A DNA stretch of 64,000 nucleotides from Acrocarpospora catenulata (lineage in GTDB: Bacteria > Actinomycetota > Actinomycetes > Streptosporangiales > Streptosporangiaceae). The stretch is from assembly GCF_018476525.1 (NCBI RefSeq), contig NZ_JAHCST010000015.1:107630-171629 (forward strand), written 5' to 3'. Position 1 is the stretch's first letter, and each line of letters begins with the position of its first letter. Of the stretch, positions 18,910 through 26,587 are shown piece after piece. The position numbers and the translations under genes were made by a program. The notes under the pieces are model-generated. The model worked only from the letters and a program-made list of their open reading frames with translations, made no database searches and was not told where the DNA came from.

Positions 18910-19281
18910 GGAAAGTCTCGTTCTCGTCCGGCAAGTTTAAATGAGCCTGCGGGCCCTCGTAGGCGTTTGCATTAGGCAGACCCTCGCCCACTATACAGAG
19001 GCCAGACGAGGCCATTACCGGGGTCAGCGGGGACAACCAATTCTGGGTGCCGATCGAACCCTAGCCCGTAGCTGAGTGAGGGAGAGCCCGTTGATGGCCC
19101 TCCCTCACTCCTGGGCCGCTCGCCGTCATGGCACCGACTCCATTCATGCTTGTCCGGCAGCTTGATCTCGCTGCAAACAGAATGCTAGTGCCGGTCTTCT
19201 TGACATCGTCAGCCACTTCCCGGTCTCCGCGGGGGATTCTCTGGTGAGCCCTTCTTGATCACCTGCCGTAGAATGTGTCCC
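18910..19281. other. Gene-poor AT-richer gap with one hairpin
   Basis: No supported gene. The region is less GC-rich than the window in general. It includes the hairpin at 19074-19110 and a short unsupported reading frame near 19127. It probably holds the promoters of the divergent genes at 18909 and 19282. Confidence 0.5.
19074..19110. terminator. Terminator-like hairpin
   Basis: GAGTGAGGGAG pairs with CTCCCTCACTC through a nearly complete stem with a small bulge and an apical loop at CCGTTGATGG. There is no T-run after it. It stands alone between two divergent genes, so it may be a remnant of a lost gene or a structured leader. Confidence 0.45.
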
Positions 19282-19854
19282 ATGAATGCTCCCGATACTC
19301 CCCGCTACCCTTGGGCTGAGCGTCTCCGTACCGCCTATGCCGGCCCGGACGCTCTTCCGTATCCGCCTGATTGGGTGGGCATGGATCCTGCGAGCGAAGC
19401 CGAGATCCGTCGGCAGGAGGAACGTCTCGGTCGGCGTCTGCCACCGAGTTACCGGGAGTTTCTCCAGGTGAGCAACGGCTGGGACGAACAGTCCAGCACC
19501 AGTCTTCACCTGTTGCCCATAGCCGAGGTCGGCTGGACTCGCGACGTCGCCCCGCATCTCGCGGAATGGGGTCCCCCACCGGGCACCCCGATCCGCGAGA
19601 TGCCCAGCGATTATTTCTTCGACTACGACGCCCCCCAGGACCCGGATTACTTCGAAGTCGGGGACCACATTCCACACACGCTGCACATTTCCGAAGACGT
19701 CGAGGGCCTCATCTACCTGCTTGATCCGTACGTCGTCACCTCCGGCGGTGAGTGGGAGGCGTGGTTTCTCGACCTCACATCCGCGATCGGCGGGAGACGC
19801 TACCGGTCGTTCTGGCACTTGATGGAGCATGCGTTCCGCGGCCACCCGTACTGA
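19282..19854 (+). CDS. SMI1/KNR4 family protein
   Basis: 190 residues from the ATG at 19282. The core ASEAEIRRQEERLGRRLPPSYREFLQVSNGW at about 38-70 is the classic SMI1/KNR4 (SUKH) signature, with the late DVEGLIYLLDP and EWEAWFLD strands. Family members are typically immunity proteins against contact-dependent or polymorphic toxins, or general binding modules. No toxin gene is adjacent, so it may be an orphan immunity protein. An integrase remnant follows about 200 nt later. Confidence 0.82.
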   Translation: MNAPDTPRYPWAERLRTAYAGPDALPYPPDWVGMDPASEAEIRRQEERLGRRLPPSYREFLQVSNGWDEQSSTSLHLLPIAEVGWTRDVAPHLAEWGPPPGTPIREMPSDYFFDYDAPQDPDYFEVGDHIPHTLHISEDVEGLIYLLDPYVVTSGGEWEAWFLDLTSAIGGRRYRSFWHLMEHAFRGHPY

Positions 19855-20049
19855 CCAGAGATTGGTGTGTCATCCGTCGTGTCTGATTCCTGGAGTGGAG
19901 TCGTGCGTCGCTATCGGTTGGGCGTTCCCTCCATACTCGTCGGGGGCGGGTACGTGGTGTCGCTGCGGTCGCTGCCGTGTCCGCGCTGCTCAGCGGCGAT
20001 ATAGGGATTCTCTGGCGGTTGACGCTCTTCGTCGAAATGGACGAGGACC

Positions 20050-20275
20050 GCGCTGGCGAGACACCGGAACCAGTACGGACCGCTGACGGCGGCGTCACTG
20101 GAGCGGATCCGCGCTAAGCTGCTGGACGATCCCTCAACTGGTGTCCTTCGTGGACGGCGTCCGCGCGGATCCCCTGTTCCCGCTGTGGTGGCTGGCCGCG
20201 CTGCGCGGGCTGCGCCGGGGCGAACAGGCCGGCCTGCGCTGGATGGATCTCAGCCTGGACAGCCAAATTCGCAAT
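20050..20275 (+). pseudogene. Tyrosine-recombinase (integrase) remnant
   Basis: Two stretches in different frames resemble actinobacterial phage or ICE integrases: NQYGPLTAASLERIRAKL near 20070-20125, then, one frameshift later, FVDGVRADPLFPLWWLAALRGLRRGEQAGLRWMDL at about 20143-20255, containing the first catalytic Arg box (ALRGLRRGE). The His-x-x-Arg and Tyr boxes are absent. It marks a former integrative element. Confidence 0.7.
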
Positions 20276-20365
20276 GGCCCAGCAGTTCGTGCACGTACGT
20301 CAACCGGAATACCCCTTGCATCCAAATCGCGACCGAAGCCGACCCGAGTAGTTCGCCGGGCGGGA
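20276..20365. other. Short unassigned tail after the integrase remnant
   Basis: No gene or structure recognised. It may be decayed integrase or att sequence. Confidence 0.3.
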
Positions 20366-21529
20366 TCATTGCCCCACCAGTCCGGCGTCGTTGAACCGTT
20401 TGACCAGACTGGGCTTACCCTGGTGGCGTTCCCGCAGGCGAGTGAACTGCCCGGTGAACTCGCTCATCCGGTCATCGCGGTAGGCCAGTTCCCGCAGGTC
20501 ACGCAGTATCTCGACCGCCTGGTCGTACTCGCGGGGCTTCTTGGTGTCGATGAACGCCTCCACCCGCGCCCACGCCCGCTCACCCTCCCCGGCGAGTTCG
20601 GCGAGGTGGCGTTCGCGGGCCTGCTTACGTTGCTGTTCCCGCCGCTCCAGCTCGGCCGCCCGCAGCGCGGCTTCCTCCCGCTGGCGGGCCTGCCGTACCT
20701 GGCCGGCCGCGTCCAGCAACTGCCCGACCGTACGCCGAGGGCCGTCGGCGGTCGCGGCCGGGCCGGCGAACTCCCGCCGCAGCTCCAGCTCCACCCGTGC
20801 GGCATCCCCGGTGGCCACCCGCAGCAGCAGGGCGTCCTTGCGGGCCTCCGTCAGCCCTTTCACCCACGCGGTCAGCGCGGCTCGGTCATCTCCCGCGGCG
20901 TGCGCCGCCGGACTGGCCTGCGCCGCGACCGTCAGCAGGTCGTCATCCAGGCGCAGGAAATCGGCCAGAGCCCGCTGGGCGGCGGTCAACCCACCGAGCC
21001 CGGCCGGAACCGGCGGCTCAAGCTCGTCTTCCTCGTCGTAGTCGAAGGCGTCCTCGTCACGTTCCCAGACCCCGTAGGCCGACAACCAGGCCAGATACAG
21101 GGGCCGCAGGTCACCTGCGGCCAATTCGGCTCGTACCCCGACCAGTGAGGACAGCATGTGGTCGAGGTCGAGATCCCAGGTCTCCTCTTCCTCCTGGCTG
21201 GTCAGGTCCACGATCACGTGTCCGCCGGAGGTCCACGCGCACACCTGCTCGCCCACGGCGTACTGCTCGGTGGTGGCCAGGTCGAGCAGCGACGTGGGGA
21301 GGCGGAGCATGAGACGGCGGGTGCCCCAGTTGGCGTAGTAGAGATGGGCGTCGTAGTAGCGCTCCATCAGCTTGTTCGGGTCGCCCTTGAAATCGCCCCA
21401 CTGGTAGTCGTTGGTGAAACTGGTGGCGGTGATCTGCGCCCTGGTCGACAACGCCCGCACCTCGGCCTGCTGCCGGTCGGTCAACGGTCGGTCCAGAGCC
21501 AGGAACTCGTAGTACTGGTACTCGCTCAC
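20366..21529 (-). CDS. Conserved hypothetical protein with coiled-coil C-terminal half
   Basis: 387 residues from GTG 21529 (VSEYQYYEFLALDRPLTDRQ), 4 nt after the CcbP-like gene; a GTG at 21541 would overlap it. N-terminal globular half has DRPLTDRQQAEVRALSTRAQIT, GDFKGDPNKLMERYYDAHLYYANWGTRRLM and a strongly acidic segment (DYDEEDELE near 165-180). From about 270 a long charged helix (QREEAALRAAELERREQQRKQARERH) predicts coiled coil. I recognise it as a conserved actinobacterial protein often next to a small CcbP-like gene, but no function is known to me. Confidence 0.7.
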   Translation of the reverse strand: MSEYQYYEFLALDRPLTDRQQAEVRALSTRAQITATSFTNDYQWGDFKGDPNKLMERYYDAHLYYANWGTRRLMLRLPTSLLDLATTEQYAVGEQVCAWTSGGHVIVDLTSQEEEETWDLDLDHMLSSLVGVRAELAAGDLRPLYLAWLSAYGVWERDEDAFDYDEEDELEPPVPAGLGGLTAAQRALADFLRLDDDLLTVAAQASPAAHAAGDDRAALTAWVKGLTEARKDALLLRVATGDAARVELELRREFAGPAATADGPRRTVGQLLDAAGQVRQARQREEAALRAAELERREQQRKQARERHLAELAGEGERAWARVEAFIDTKKPREYDQAVEILRDLRELAYRDDRMSEFTGQFTRLRERHQGKPSLVKRFNDAGLVGQ

Positions 21530-21533
21530 GTGC

Positions 21534-21848
21534 TCACCCACCCCAGCGCCGGTAGGCGGCGATCCACTCGGCTCCGGCCGGGGGCGGCTCGGGCAGCGGC
21601 AGGTCCAGGATGCCGATCAGCTGCCGGTGCTTCCCATGGCGGCAGATGGCCGCGATGCCGGTTCCTGGGGAGTCCTTGACGCCGGTTACGGTGACGGGGA
21701 CGCCCAGCACGGTCGTCTCAAAAGGCACCTGGAGGTTGTCCTGGAGTACGGCGGCGAACGCTGCCCGCTGCTCCTCCTCGTCATAGGCGTCGAGGGTCGC
21801 CTCGGCGATCAGCTCATCCAGGCGGTCATCGGGAATGTCGGGGGCCAC
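21534..21848 (-). CDS. CcbP-like calcium-binding family protein
   Basis: 104 residues, GTG start. The central VPFETTVLGVPVTVTGV and late GIAAICRHGKHRQLIGILDLPLPEPPPAGAEWIAAYRRW fit the small CcbP-type calcium-binding family; the acidic N-terminal helix (DDRLDELIAEATLDAYDEEEQ) suits metal binding. Role unknown in actinobacteria. It runs directly into the 387-residue coiled-coil gene, so the two form a probable two-gene unit and may act together. Confidence 0.65.
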   Translation of the reverse strand: MAPDIPDDRLDELIAEATLDAYDEEEQRAAFAAVLQDNLQVPFETTVLGVPVTVTGVKDSPGTGIAAICRHGKHRQLIGILDLPLPEPPPAGAEWIAAYRRWGG

Positions 21849-22035
21849 GGGCGACCACGATAGCGAGCAGACTTCTCATGGCCGACTTTGTCCCGCTACG
21901 AATGCGCCGCCCGATACGCCTCCCAGATTTCGGGGCGAAGACATCCCTTGCCGGGCACGTCCAGGCCGCCAGGCCCGGACGCACCTGAGCCGATCCACAA
22001 GGTCGGCGGTAGATCTTTTGTCGAGCCTCGCAGGT

Positions 22036-23124
22036 TCACGATCGTGCTCGCGACCTTCGTGGTTGGAAGTCGGGCTTGGGATGGCGTAAATGGGATGATG
22101 CGAGGCCATCGGCCGGAGGATGGTCCTCGTCCGTGTTCTCGGCGGGCAACGTCGCGTTGAGCATCACCGTGCGGGCAGGCTGCCCAGGCGTTTGCAGGCG
22201 TTCGAGCAGCAGCTTCCCGGCGACCTGACCAAGCTCGTACGCCGGTTGATGGATCACCGAGATCGCGGGTGTGAGCAGGCTGGTCCATGGCGCGTCGTCG
22301 AAGACGACGATCTCCACGTCGATGCTGGGCCGCAGCTGCCGGTCGCGCAGCACCTGGAGGACGCCGACTGCCATCATGCTGTTGGCCACCAGGATCGCCT
22401 CGACCGGACCGGCGTCGGTCCCGTCGAGAAGTTCGACGGCGGCGAGGTGGCCGCCCTGCTCGTTGAAGTCGGCGTAGCGGATCAGGCTCTCGTGCAGTGG
22501 CAGGCCGGCCTCGTGCAGCGCCTCTCGGTATCCGAGGACCCGCTCGCCGGCGGTGAAGACCCGGCGCGGCCCGGTGATGCAGGCGATCCGCCGGTGCCCG
22601 CGGGTGATCAGGCGGTCCACGGCGGCCCGGGCCGCCCTGCGGGAATCGATGAGAACGGTGTCGACGGCGAGGTCCTGCCGTAGCGGACGGTCCATGGTGA
22701 TCACTGGCAGCCCGCGGGCGAGCAACCGGTCGACCGGGCTGGTGGGCGAGGTAGGCGTGATCAACACGCCGGATACCCGGAACTGTTCGGCGATACTCAG
22801 GTAGCTCGCCTCCTTGTCCGGCCGCTCGTCGGTGTTGCAGAGAAGCAGGGAGTAACCCTCGGATTGAGCGATGTCTTCGATCCCGCGGGTGACCTGGGTG
22901 AGGAACGGGTTCTCGATGTCCGCGATAATCAGCGCCCAGGTGGCGGAGGACTGCTGGCGCAGCGATCTGGCCAGCGTGTTCGGCACGTAACCGAGTTGCC
23001 GAGCCGCCTCCCGCACGCGCCGGGCCGTCTCCGGCCGGACCGCGGTGTCGGAGGCGAAGACCCTCGACACCGTGGCCGTCGACACCTCGGCGAGTCGAGC
23101 CACGTCACGGATGGTGATCGTCAA
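22036..23124 (-). CDS. LacI-family repressor of the sugar operon
   Basis: 362 residues from a TTG at 23124; an earlier TTG at 23190 would add 22 non-family residues. N-terminal helix-turn-helix ITIRDVARLAEVSTATVSRVFAS, hinge helix PNTLARSLRQ, and a periplasmic-binding-type sugar domain (SRRAARAAVDRLITRGHRRIACITG). It is divergent from the ABC operon, over a 270-bp gap holding three operator-like repeats. The last about 35 residues (PAENTDEDHPPADG onward) do not follow the usual LacI ending, suggesting a late frameshift or a replaced tail. Confidence 0.88.
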   Translation of the reverse strand: MTITIRDVARLAEVSTATVSRVFASDTAVRPETARRVREAARQLGYVPNTLARSLRQQSSATWALIIADIENPFLTQVTRGIEDIAQSEGYSLLLCNTDERPDKEASYLSIAEQFRVSGVLITPTSPTSPVDRLLARGLPVITMDRPLRQDLAVDTVLIDSRRAARAAVDRLITRGHRRIACITGPRRVFTAGERVLGYREALHEAGLPLHESLIRYADFNEQGGHLAAVELLDGTDAGPVEAILVANSMMAVGVLQVLRDRQLRPSIDVEIVVFDDAPWTSLLTPAISVIHQPAYELGQVAGKLLLERLQTPGQPARTVMLNATLPAENTDEDHPPADGLASSHLRHPKPDFQPRRSRARS

Positions 23125-23217
23125 GTCAGGCCTTTCGCGACGGCGGGCCCCTCTGTCTGAGGCGGAAACAGAGTACCGGCTCGCCGTCAAGGTACGTCGT
23201 CTCGGCCCGAAGCCGAC

Positions 23218-23231
23218 TGTAAACGATTACA
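23218..23231. promoter_or_regulatory. LacI-type operator candidate 1
   Basis: TGTAAACGATTACA is a near-perfect 14-bp palindrome (TGTAA/TTACA arms around ACGA), of the size and symmetry expected for LacI-family sites. It lies about 95 bp upstream of the repressor start. The same ATGTAATCGT word returns twice in the gap. Confidence 0.65.
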
Positions 23232-23281
23232 TAAAACCTGGCAAGATGCGGTCGATTTTTGGCCAGGATGCCGCGTGGAGG

Positions 23282-23298
23282 TGATCATGTAATCATGA
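23282..23298. promoter_or_regulatory. LacI-type operator candidate 2
   Basis: TGATCATGTAATCATGA carries ATGTAATCAT, one change from the shared word, with TGATCA/TCATGA flanks giving partial dyad symmetry. Confidence 0.5.
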
Positions 23299-23335
23299 AG
23301 TTGCTGGTAGCTGACTCTTGTGCGAACCATGTTGG

Positions 23336-23350
23336 TCATGTAATCGTAAC
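23336..23350. promoter_or_regulatory. LacI-type operator candidate 3
   Basis: TCATGTAATCGTAAC again contains ATGTAATCGT, 46 nt before the binding-protein start. Sites 2 and 3 are about 51 bp apart, close to five helical turns, which would allow looping or cooperative binding. Confidence 0.5.
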
Positions 23351-23395
23351 GCATCCGTTGGCCCAACAAGGTCCTCACTCGTGGAAGGAGCCCCT

Positions 23396-24724
23396 GTGAA
23401 GCGGCACAAGAAATCCGCCGCCGTCGCAGCGGCGACGGCGTTCAGCATCGTTCTCGCCGGGTGTGCCGGCAGCGCCAGCAAGCAAGACTCCAGTGACGAG
23501 AGCGGCTTAAGAGCGCTGACCTTCCGCTCCTGGAGCCCGATCGAACAGACGACTCGGCAGATGGTCGACGCCTTCACCAGCGCCAACCCCGACACCAAGA
23601 TCGACGCGACCATCTTCAACTATCCCGAGTACCTGGTCGACCTGCAGACCCGCGCGTCGTCCGGCACCATGCCCGACATCATCGGCCTGCAGCCCGGCGC
23701 GCTCACCCAGCAGTACCGGTCGAACCTCCTGCCGCTGCAGGACTGCGCGCAGAAGACGTGGGGCGCCGACTGGCAGAAGAAGTTCTACCCGATCGGCATC
23801 GACCAGGCCCGGCTCGGTAACCCAGCCGGCGACGAGAACTTCTACTCGCTCCCGTTGCTGGTGCAGACGGTCAACCTGTGGGCCAACACGGAGATCTTCG
23901 AGGCCGGGAACGCGCAGATCCCGAAGACCTGGGATGAGCTCGTGGCGGTCGTGAAACAGCTCAAGGGCGGGGAGTACGCGCCGTTCATGTTGCCGGCCAA
24001 GGACAGTTGGCTCCGCAACGTGGTCTTCCTGCAGATCGCCAACAACGTCGAGCCGGGCCTGGTTTACCAGGCCGAGGACGGCTCCGACAAGTGGACCAAC
24101 CCGAAGATCGTCGAGGCCTTCACGTACTGGGGCAAGCTGTTCACCGACGGCATCGCCCAGGACGGCGCGATCGGGCTGGACGCCTACCCGTCCGGGGCGA
24201 ACCAGTTCGAGGCGGGCAACGCCGCGATGATCCCGCTCGGCGCCTGGTGGATCCAGCAGTCCGACCCGAGCAAGACGGGTATCCCGCCCCTGTCCGAGGG
24301 CATGTCGGGCTACCAGCCGTTCCTGTTCCCGACCATTCCGGGCGGTGCCGCGCAGTCGCAGTACGTCGGCGGCATCGACGTCGCACTCGGCATCTCCAAG
24401 AACACGAAGAACCCCGACCTGGCCTGCAAGGTCCTCACCGACTGGATCGCCGGCGCGGGTGCCCAGAAGTTGATCAACACGTTCAACGACCTGCCTGCGG
24501 TGACCGGCCTCAATCCGGAGAAGTTCACCAGCGACAAGCAGCAGCAGATCTGGACGACGCTCACCACCGAGTGGATGCCCCAGGTGAAGTACTCCCGCTA
24601 CCTGAAGAGCCCGCAGCTGGACACCGCGCTCGGAGACGCGCTGTCGGCGATCGCGACCGGCCAGCTCACGCCGAAGGCCGCTGCCGACAAGATGCAGGCC
24701 GAACAGGAGAAGGTCGGGGGTTGA
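23396..24724 (+). CDS. Sugar ABC transporter substrate-binding lipoprotein
   Basis: 442 residues from GTG 23396 with GGAAGGAG upstream. Lipoprotein signal peptide with lipobox LAGC (Cys at about residue 23). The mature part is a family-1 (CUT1) binding protein: SWSPIEQTTRQMVDAFTSANPDTKID, MPDIIGLQPGAL, KTWDELVAVVKQL, and GGIDVALGISKNTKNPDLA. It captures an unknown oligosaccharide or sugar outside the membrane. First gene of the LacI-controlled operon; a strong hairpin separates it from the permeases. Confidence 0.93.
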   Translation: MKRHKKSAAVAAATAFSIVLAGCAGSASKQDSSDESGLRALTFRSWSPIEQTTRQMVDAFTSANPDTKIDATIFNYPEYLVDLQTRASSGTMPDIIGLQPGALTQQYRSNLLPLQDCAQKTWGADWQKKFYPIGIDQARLGNPAGDENFYSLPLLVQTVNLWANTEIFEAGNAQIPKTWDELVAVVKQLKGGEYAPFMLPAKDSWLRNVVFLQIANNVEPGLVYQAEDGSDKWTNPKIVEAFTYWGKLFTDGIAQDGAIGLDAYPSGANQFEAGNAAMIPLGAWWIQQSDPSKTGIPPLSEGMSGYQPFLFPTIPGGAAQSQYVGGIDVALGISKNTKNPDLACKVLTDWIAGAGAQKLINTFNDLPAVTGLNPEKFTSDKQQQIWTTLTTEWMPQVKYSRYLKSPQLDTALGDALSAIATGQLTPKAAADKMQAEQEKVGG

Positions 24725-24744
24725 GCGGCGAAAGCCGCCGGTAT

Positions 24745-24774
24745 CCGCGGGCGGGAGTGAACTCCCGCCCGCGG
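24745..24774 (+). terminator. Perfect 13-bp hairpin between binding-protein and permease genes
   Basis: CCGCGGGCGGGAG pairs exactly with CTCCCGCCCGCGG around a TGAA loop, 20 nt after the binding-protein stop and 14 nt before the permease start. It lacks a T-run. Hairpins in this position commonly protect or attenuate the transcript so the binding protein is made in excess of the membrane subunits. Confidence 0.8.
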
Positions 24775-24788
24775 CAATGGAGTTGACC

Positions 24789-25700
24789 ATGACTTACGTA
24801 AAGATCGACAAGACCTCGGTACGCCGGGAACGGCTTGCGGGAACGATGTTCCTGCTACCCGCCTTCCTGCTTTTCGTGCTCTTTGTCGTCTACCCGATCG
24901 TCTACAACGTCCAGGCCAGCACCCTCGACTGGGACGGGGTCAACCAGGGCGTCTTCACGGGGCTTGGCAACTACGCCCGGCTGTTCGACGACCCGATCTT
25001 CATCACCACACTGAAGAACTCCGGGTGGTGGATCCTGCTGACGATCATTCCGCAAGCGTTGATCGGGTTCTTCCTGGCGCTGCTGCTCAACGAGAAAATC
25101 CGCGGCCGCGCGATCTACCGCGCGATCTTCTTCGTCCCCGCGGTGCTTTCCCCCGTCGTCGTCGGCATCGTCTGGCAGCGCATGCTTGACCCGTTCAACG
25201 GTGTGTTCGTCAAGGTCGGCCAGGCGACCGGGCTGGACTTCCTGGCGCGCGGCTACCTCGCCGACCCGGAGACGGCCATCTTCGCGGCGATCGTCGTCAA
25301 CGTCTGGATGTGGACCGGCTTCTCCATGCTGTTCTACCTGGCGGGCCTCCAGCTCATCGACAGCAGCGTGCTGGCCGCAGCCAAGATCGACGGGGCGAGC
25401 ACCTGGCGTACCGTCCGCAGCATCATCTGGCCGATGCTCCGGCCGACCCACCTCTCCCTGCTGCTGCTCGGCGTCATCGGCTCGCTCAAGACCTTCGAAC
25501 TGGTCTACGTACTCACCGAAGGCGGCCCCAACCACGCCTCCGAGATGCTCCCGACCTACACCTTCAAGCAGGCGTTCCAGCTGCAGAGCGTCGGCTACGC
25601 CTCGACCATCAGCGTGGTCCTGCTCCTCATCGCGGTGGTCAGCTCGTTGTCCATGGTGCGGGCGTTCGGCTCGGGTTTCCTCACCGGAGACGCCAAATGA
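24789..25700 (+). CDS. Sugar ABC transporter permease, first subunit
   Basis: 303 residues from ATG 24789 (GGAG 8 nt before); an ATG at 24777 is possible. Six membrane helices with the EAA-loop equivalent AAKIDGASTWRTVRSIIWPMLRP at about 200-222, the contact site for the ATPase. Typical CUT1 MalF-like subunit without the large periplasmic loop. Overlaps the second permease by 4 nt. No ATPase gene occurs in the operon, so a shared MsiK-type ATPase probably energises it. Confidence 0.93.
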   Translation: MTYVKIDKTSVRRERLAGTMFLLPAFLLFVLFVVYPIVYNVQASTLDWDGVNQGVFTGLGNYARLFDDPIFITTLKNSGWWILLTIIPQALIGFFLALLLNEKIRGRAIYRAIFFVPAVLSPVVVGIVWQRMLDPFNGVFVKVGQATGLDFLARGYLADPETAIFAAIVVNVWMWTGFSMLFYLAGLQLIDSSVLAAAKIDGASTWRTVRSIIWPMLRPTHLSLLLLGVIGSLKTFELVYVLTEGGPNHASEMLPTYTFKQAFQLQSVGYASTISVVLLLIAVVSSLSMVRAFGSGFLTGDAK

Positions 25701-26587
25701 AGACCGCAGAAGAGACAACGACGGCCGCCCCGGCCGTCCCGACCCAGGCCGCCACCCGCGCGAGTCAGCCGCTACGCCGCCGCCTGCGCTGGGAGCACGC
25801 CGTGCTCGCGCCGATGGCGGCGCTGTGGCTGATCCCGATCGCGATGGTGATCGGGATGTCGCTGTTGCCCACCTCGAACCCCAAGACCACTGCCTTCGGG
25901 ATGTTCCCGGCCGAGCCGTCGTTGGGCAACTACGTCGAGATCTGGACTAACAACCCGATCCTGCGGAATCTGATCAACAGCGCGCTGATCACCGTCCCGT
26001 CGGTGCTACTGGTGATGCTGTTCGGCTCGATGACGGCGTTCGCGCTGGCGCGCCTGCGGGTTCCGCTGAAGGCGGTGATCTTCGGAGCCCTGACTCTGGC
26101 CCTGATTCTGCCCATGTCGAGCATCGTGGTGGCGGTCTTCAAGATCTTGCAGAGCATGGGGCTGTACAACAACCTGGTCGGCCTCGTGCTGGTCTACACC
26201 GCGCTGGGCCTGCCGTTCGCGGTCATCATCATCCGCACATCGTTCCTCGCGGTGCCCGAGGAACTGCACGAGGCCGCCTCGCTCGACGGAGCGAGCAAAT
26301 TCACCGTCTACTGGAGGATCTACCTGCCGCTGAGCAGGCCGGCACTCGCCGTGGTCGCGGTCTGGCAGTGCATGTCGTCCTGGAACGATTTCCTGCTGCC
26401 GCTGGTCACCCTTCAGGACAACGAGCTCAAGCCGCTGACGCTGATCCCGCTCGCCTATCGCGGAGTGTTCCTCAGCCAGCCCGGGGCGCTCTTCGCCGTC
26501 CTGGTGCTCATCTCGCTGCCGATCGTCGTGGTCTTCCTCGCCGTGCAGCGGTACCTGGTCAACGGCCTGTCCGGAGCGATCAAATGA
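25697..26587 (+). CDS. Sugar ABC transporter permease, second subunit
   Basis: 296 residues; MalG-like. A Thr/Ala/Pro-rich cytoplasmic N-terminus of about 30 residues precedes the first helix. EAA loop ELHEAASLDGASKFTVYWRIYLPLSRP at about 190-216. It forms the heterodimeric channel with the preceding permease. Start and stop overlap both neighbours by 4 nt, so the operon is tightly coupled through to the kinase. Confidence 0.93.
   Translation: MKTAEETTTAAPAVPTQAATRASQPLRRRLRWEHAVLAPMAALWLIPIAMVIGMSLLPTSNPKTTAFGMFPAEPSLGNYVEIWTNNPILRNLINSALITVPSVLLVMLFGSMTAFALARLRVPLKAVIFGALTLALILPMSSIVVAVFKILQSMGLYNNLVGLVLVYTALGLPFAVIIIRTSFLAVPEELHEAASLDGASKFTVYWRIYLPLSRPALAVVAVWQCMSSWNDFLLPLVTLQDNELKPLTLIPLAYRGVFLSQPGALFAVLVLISLPIVVVFLAVQRYLVNGLSGAIK

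Noticed and set aside
20141-21148. A 335-residue plus-strand frame starting in the integrase remnant.
   Set aside because: Only the first about 45 residues look like an integrase; the rest is antisense to the coiled-coil gene.
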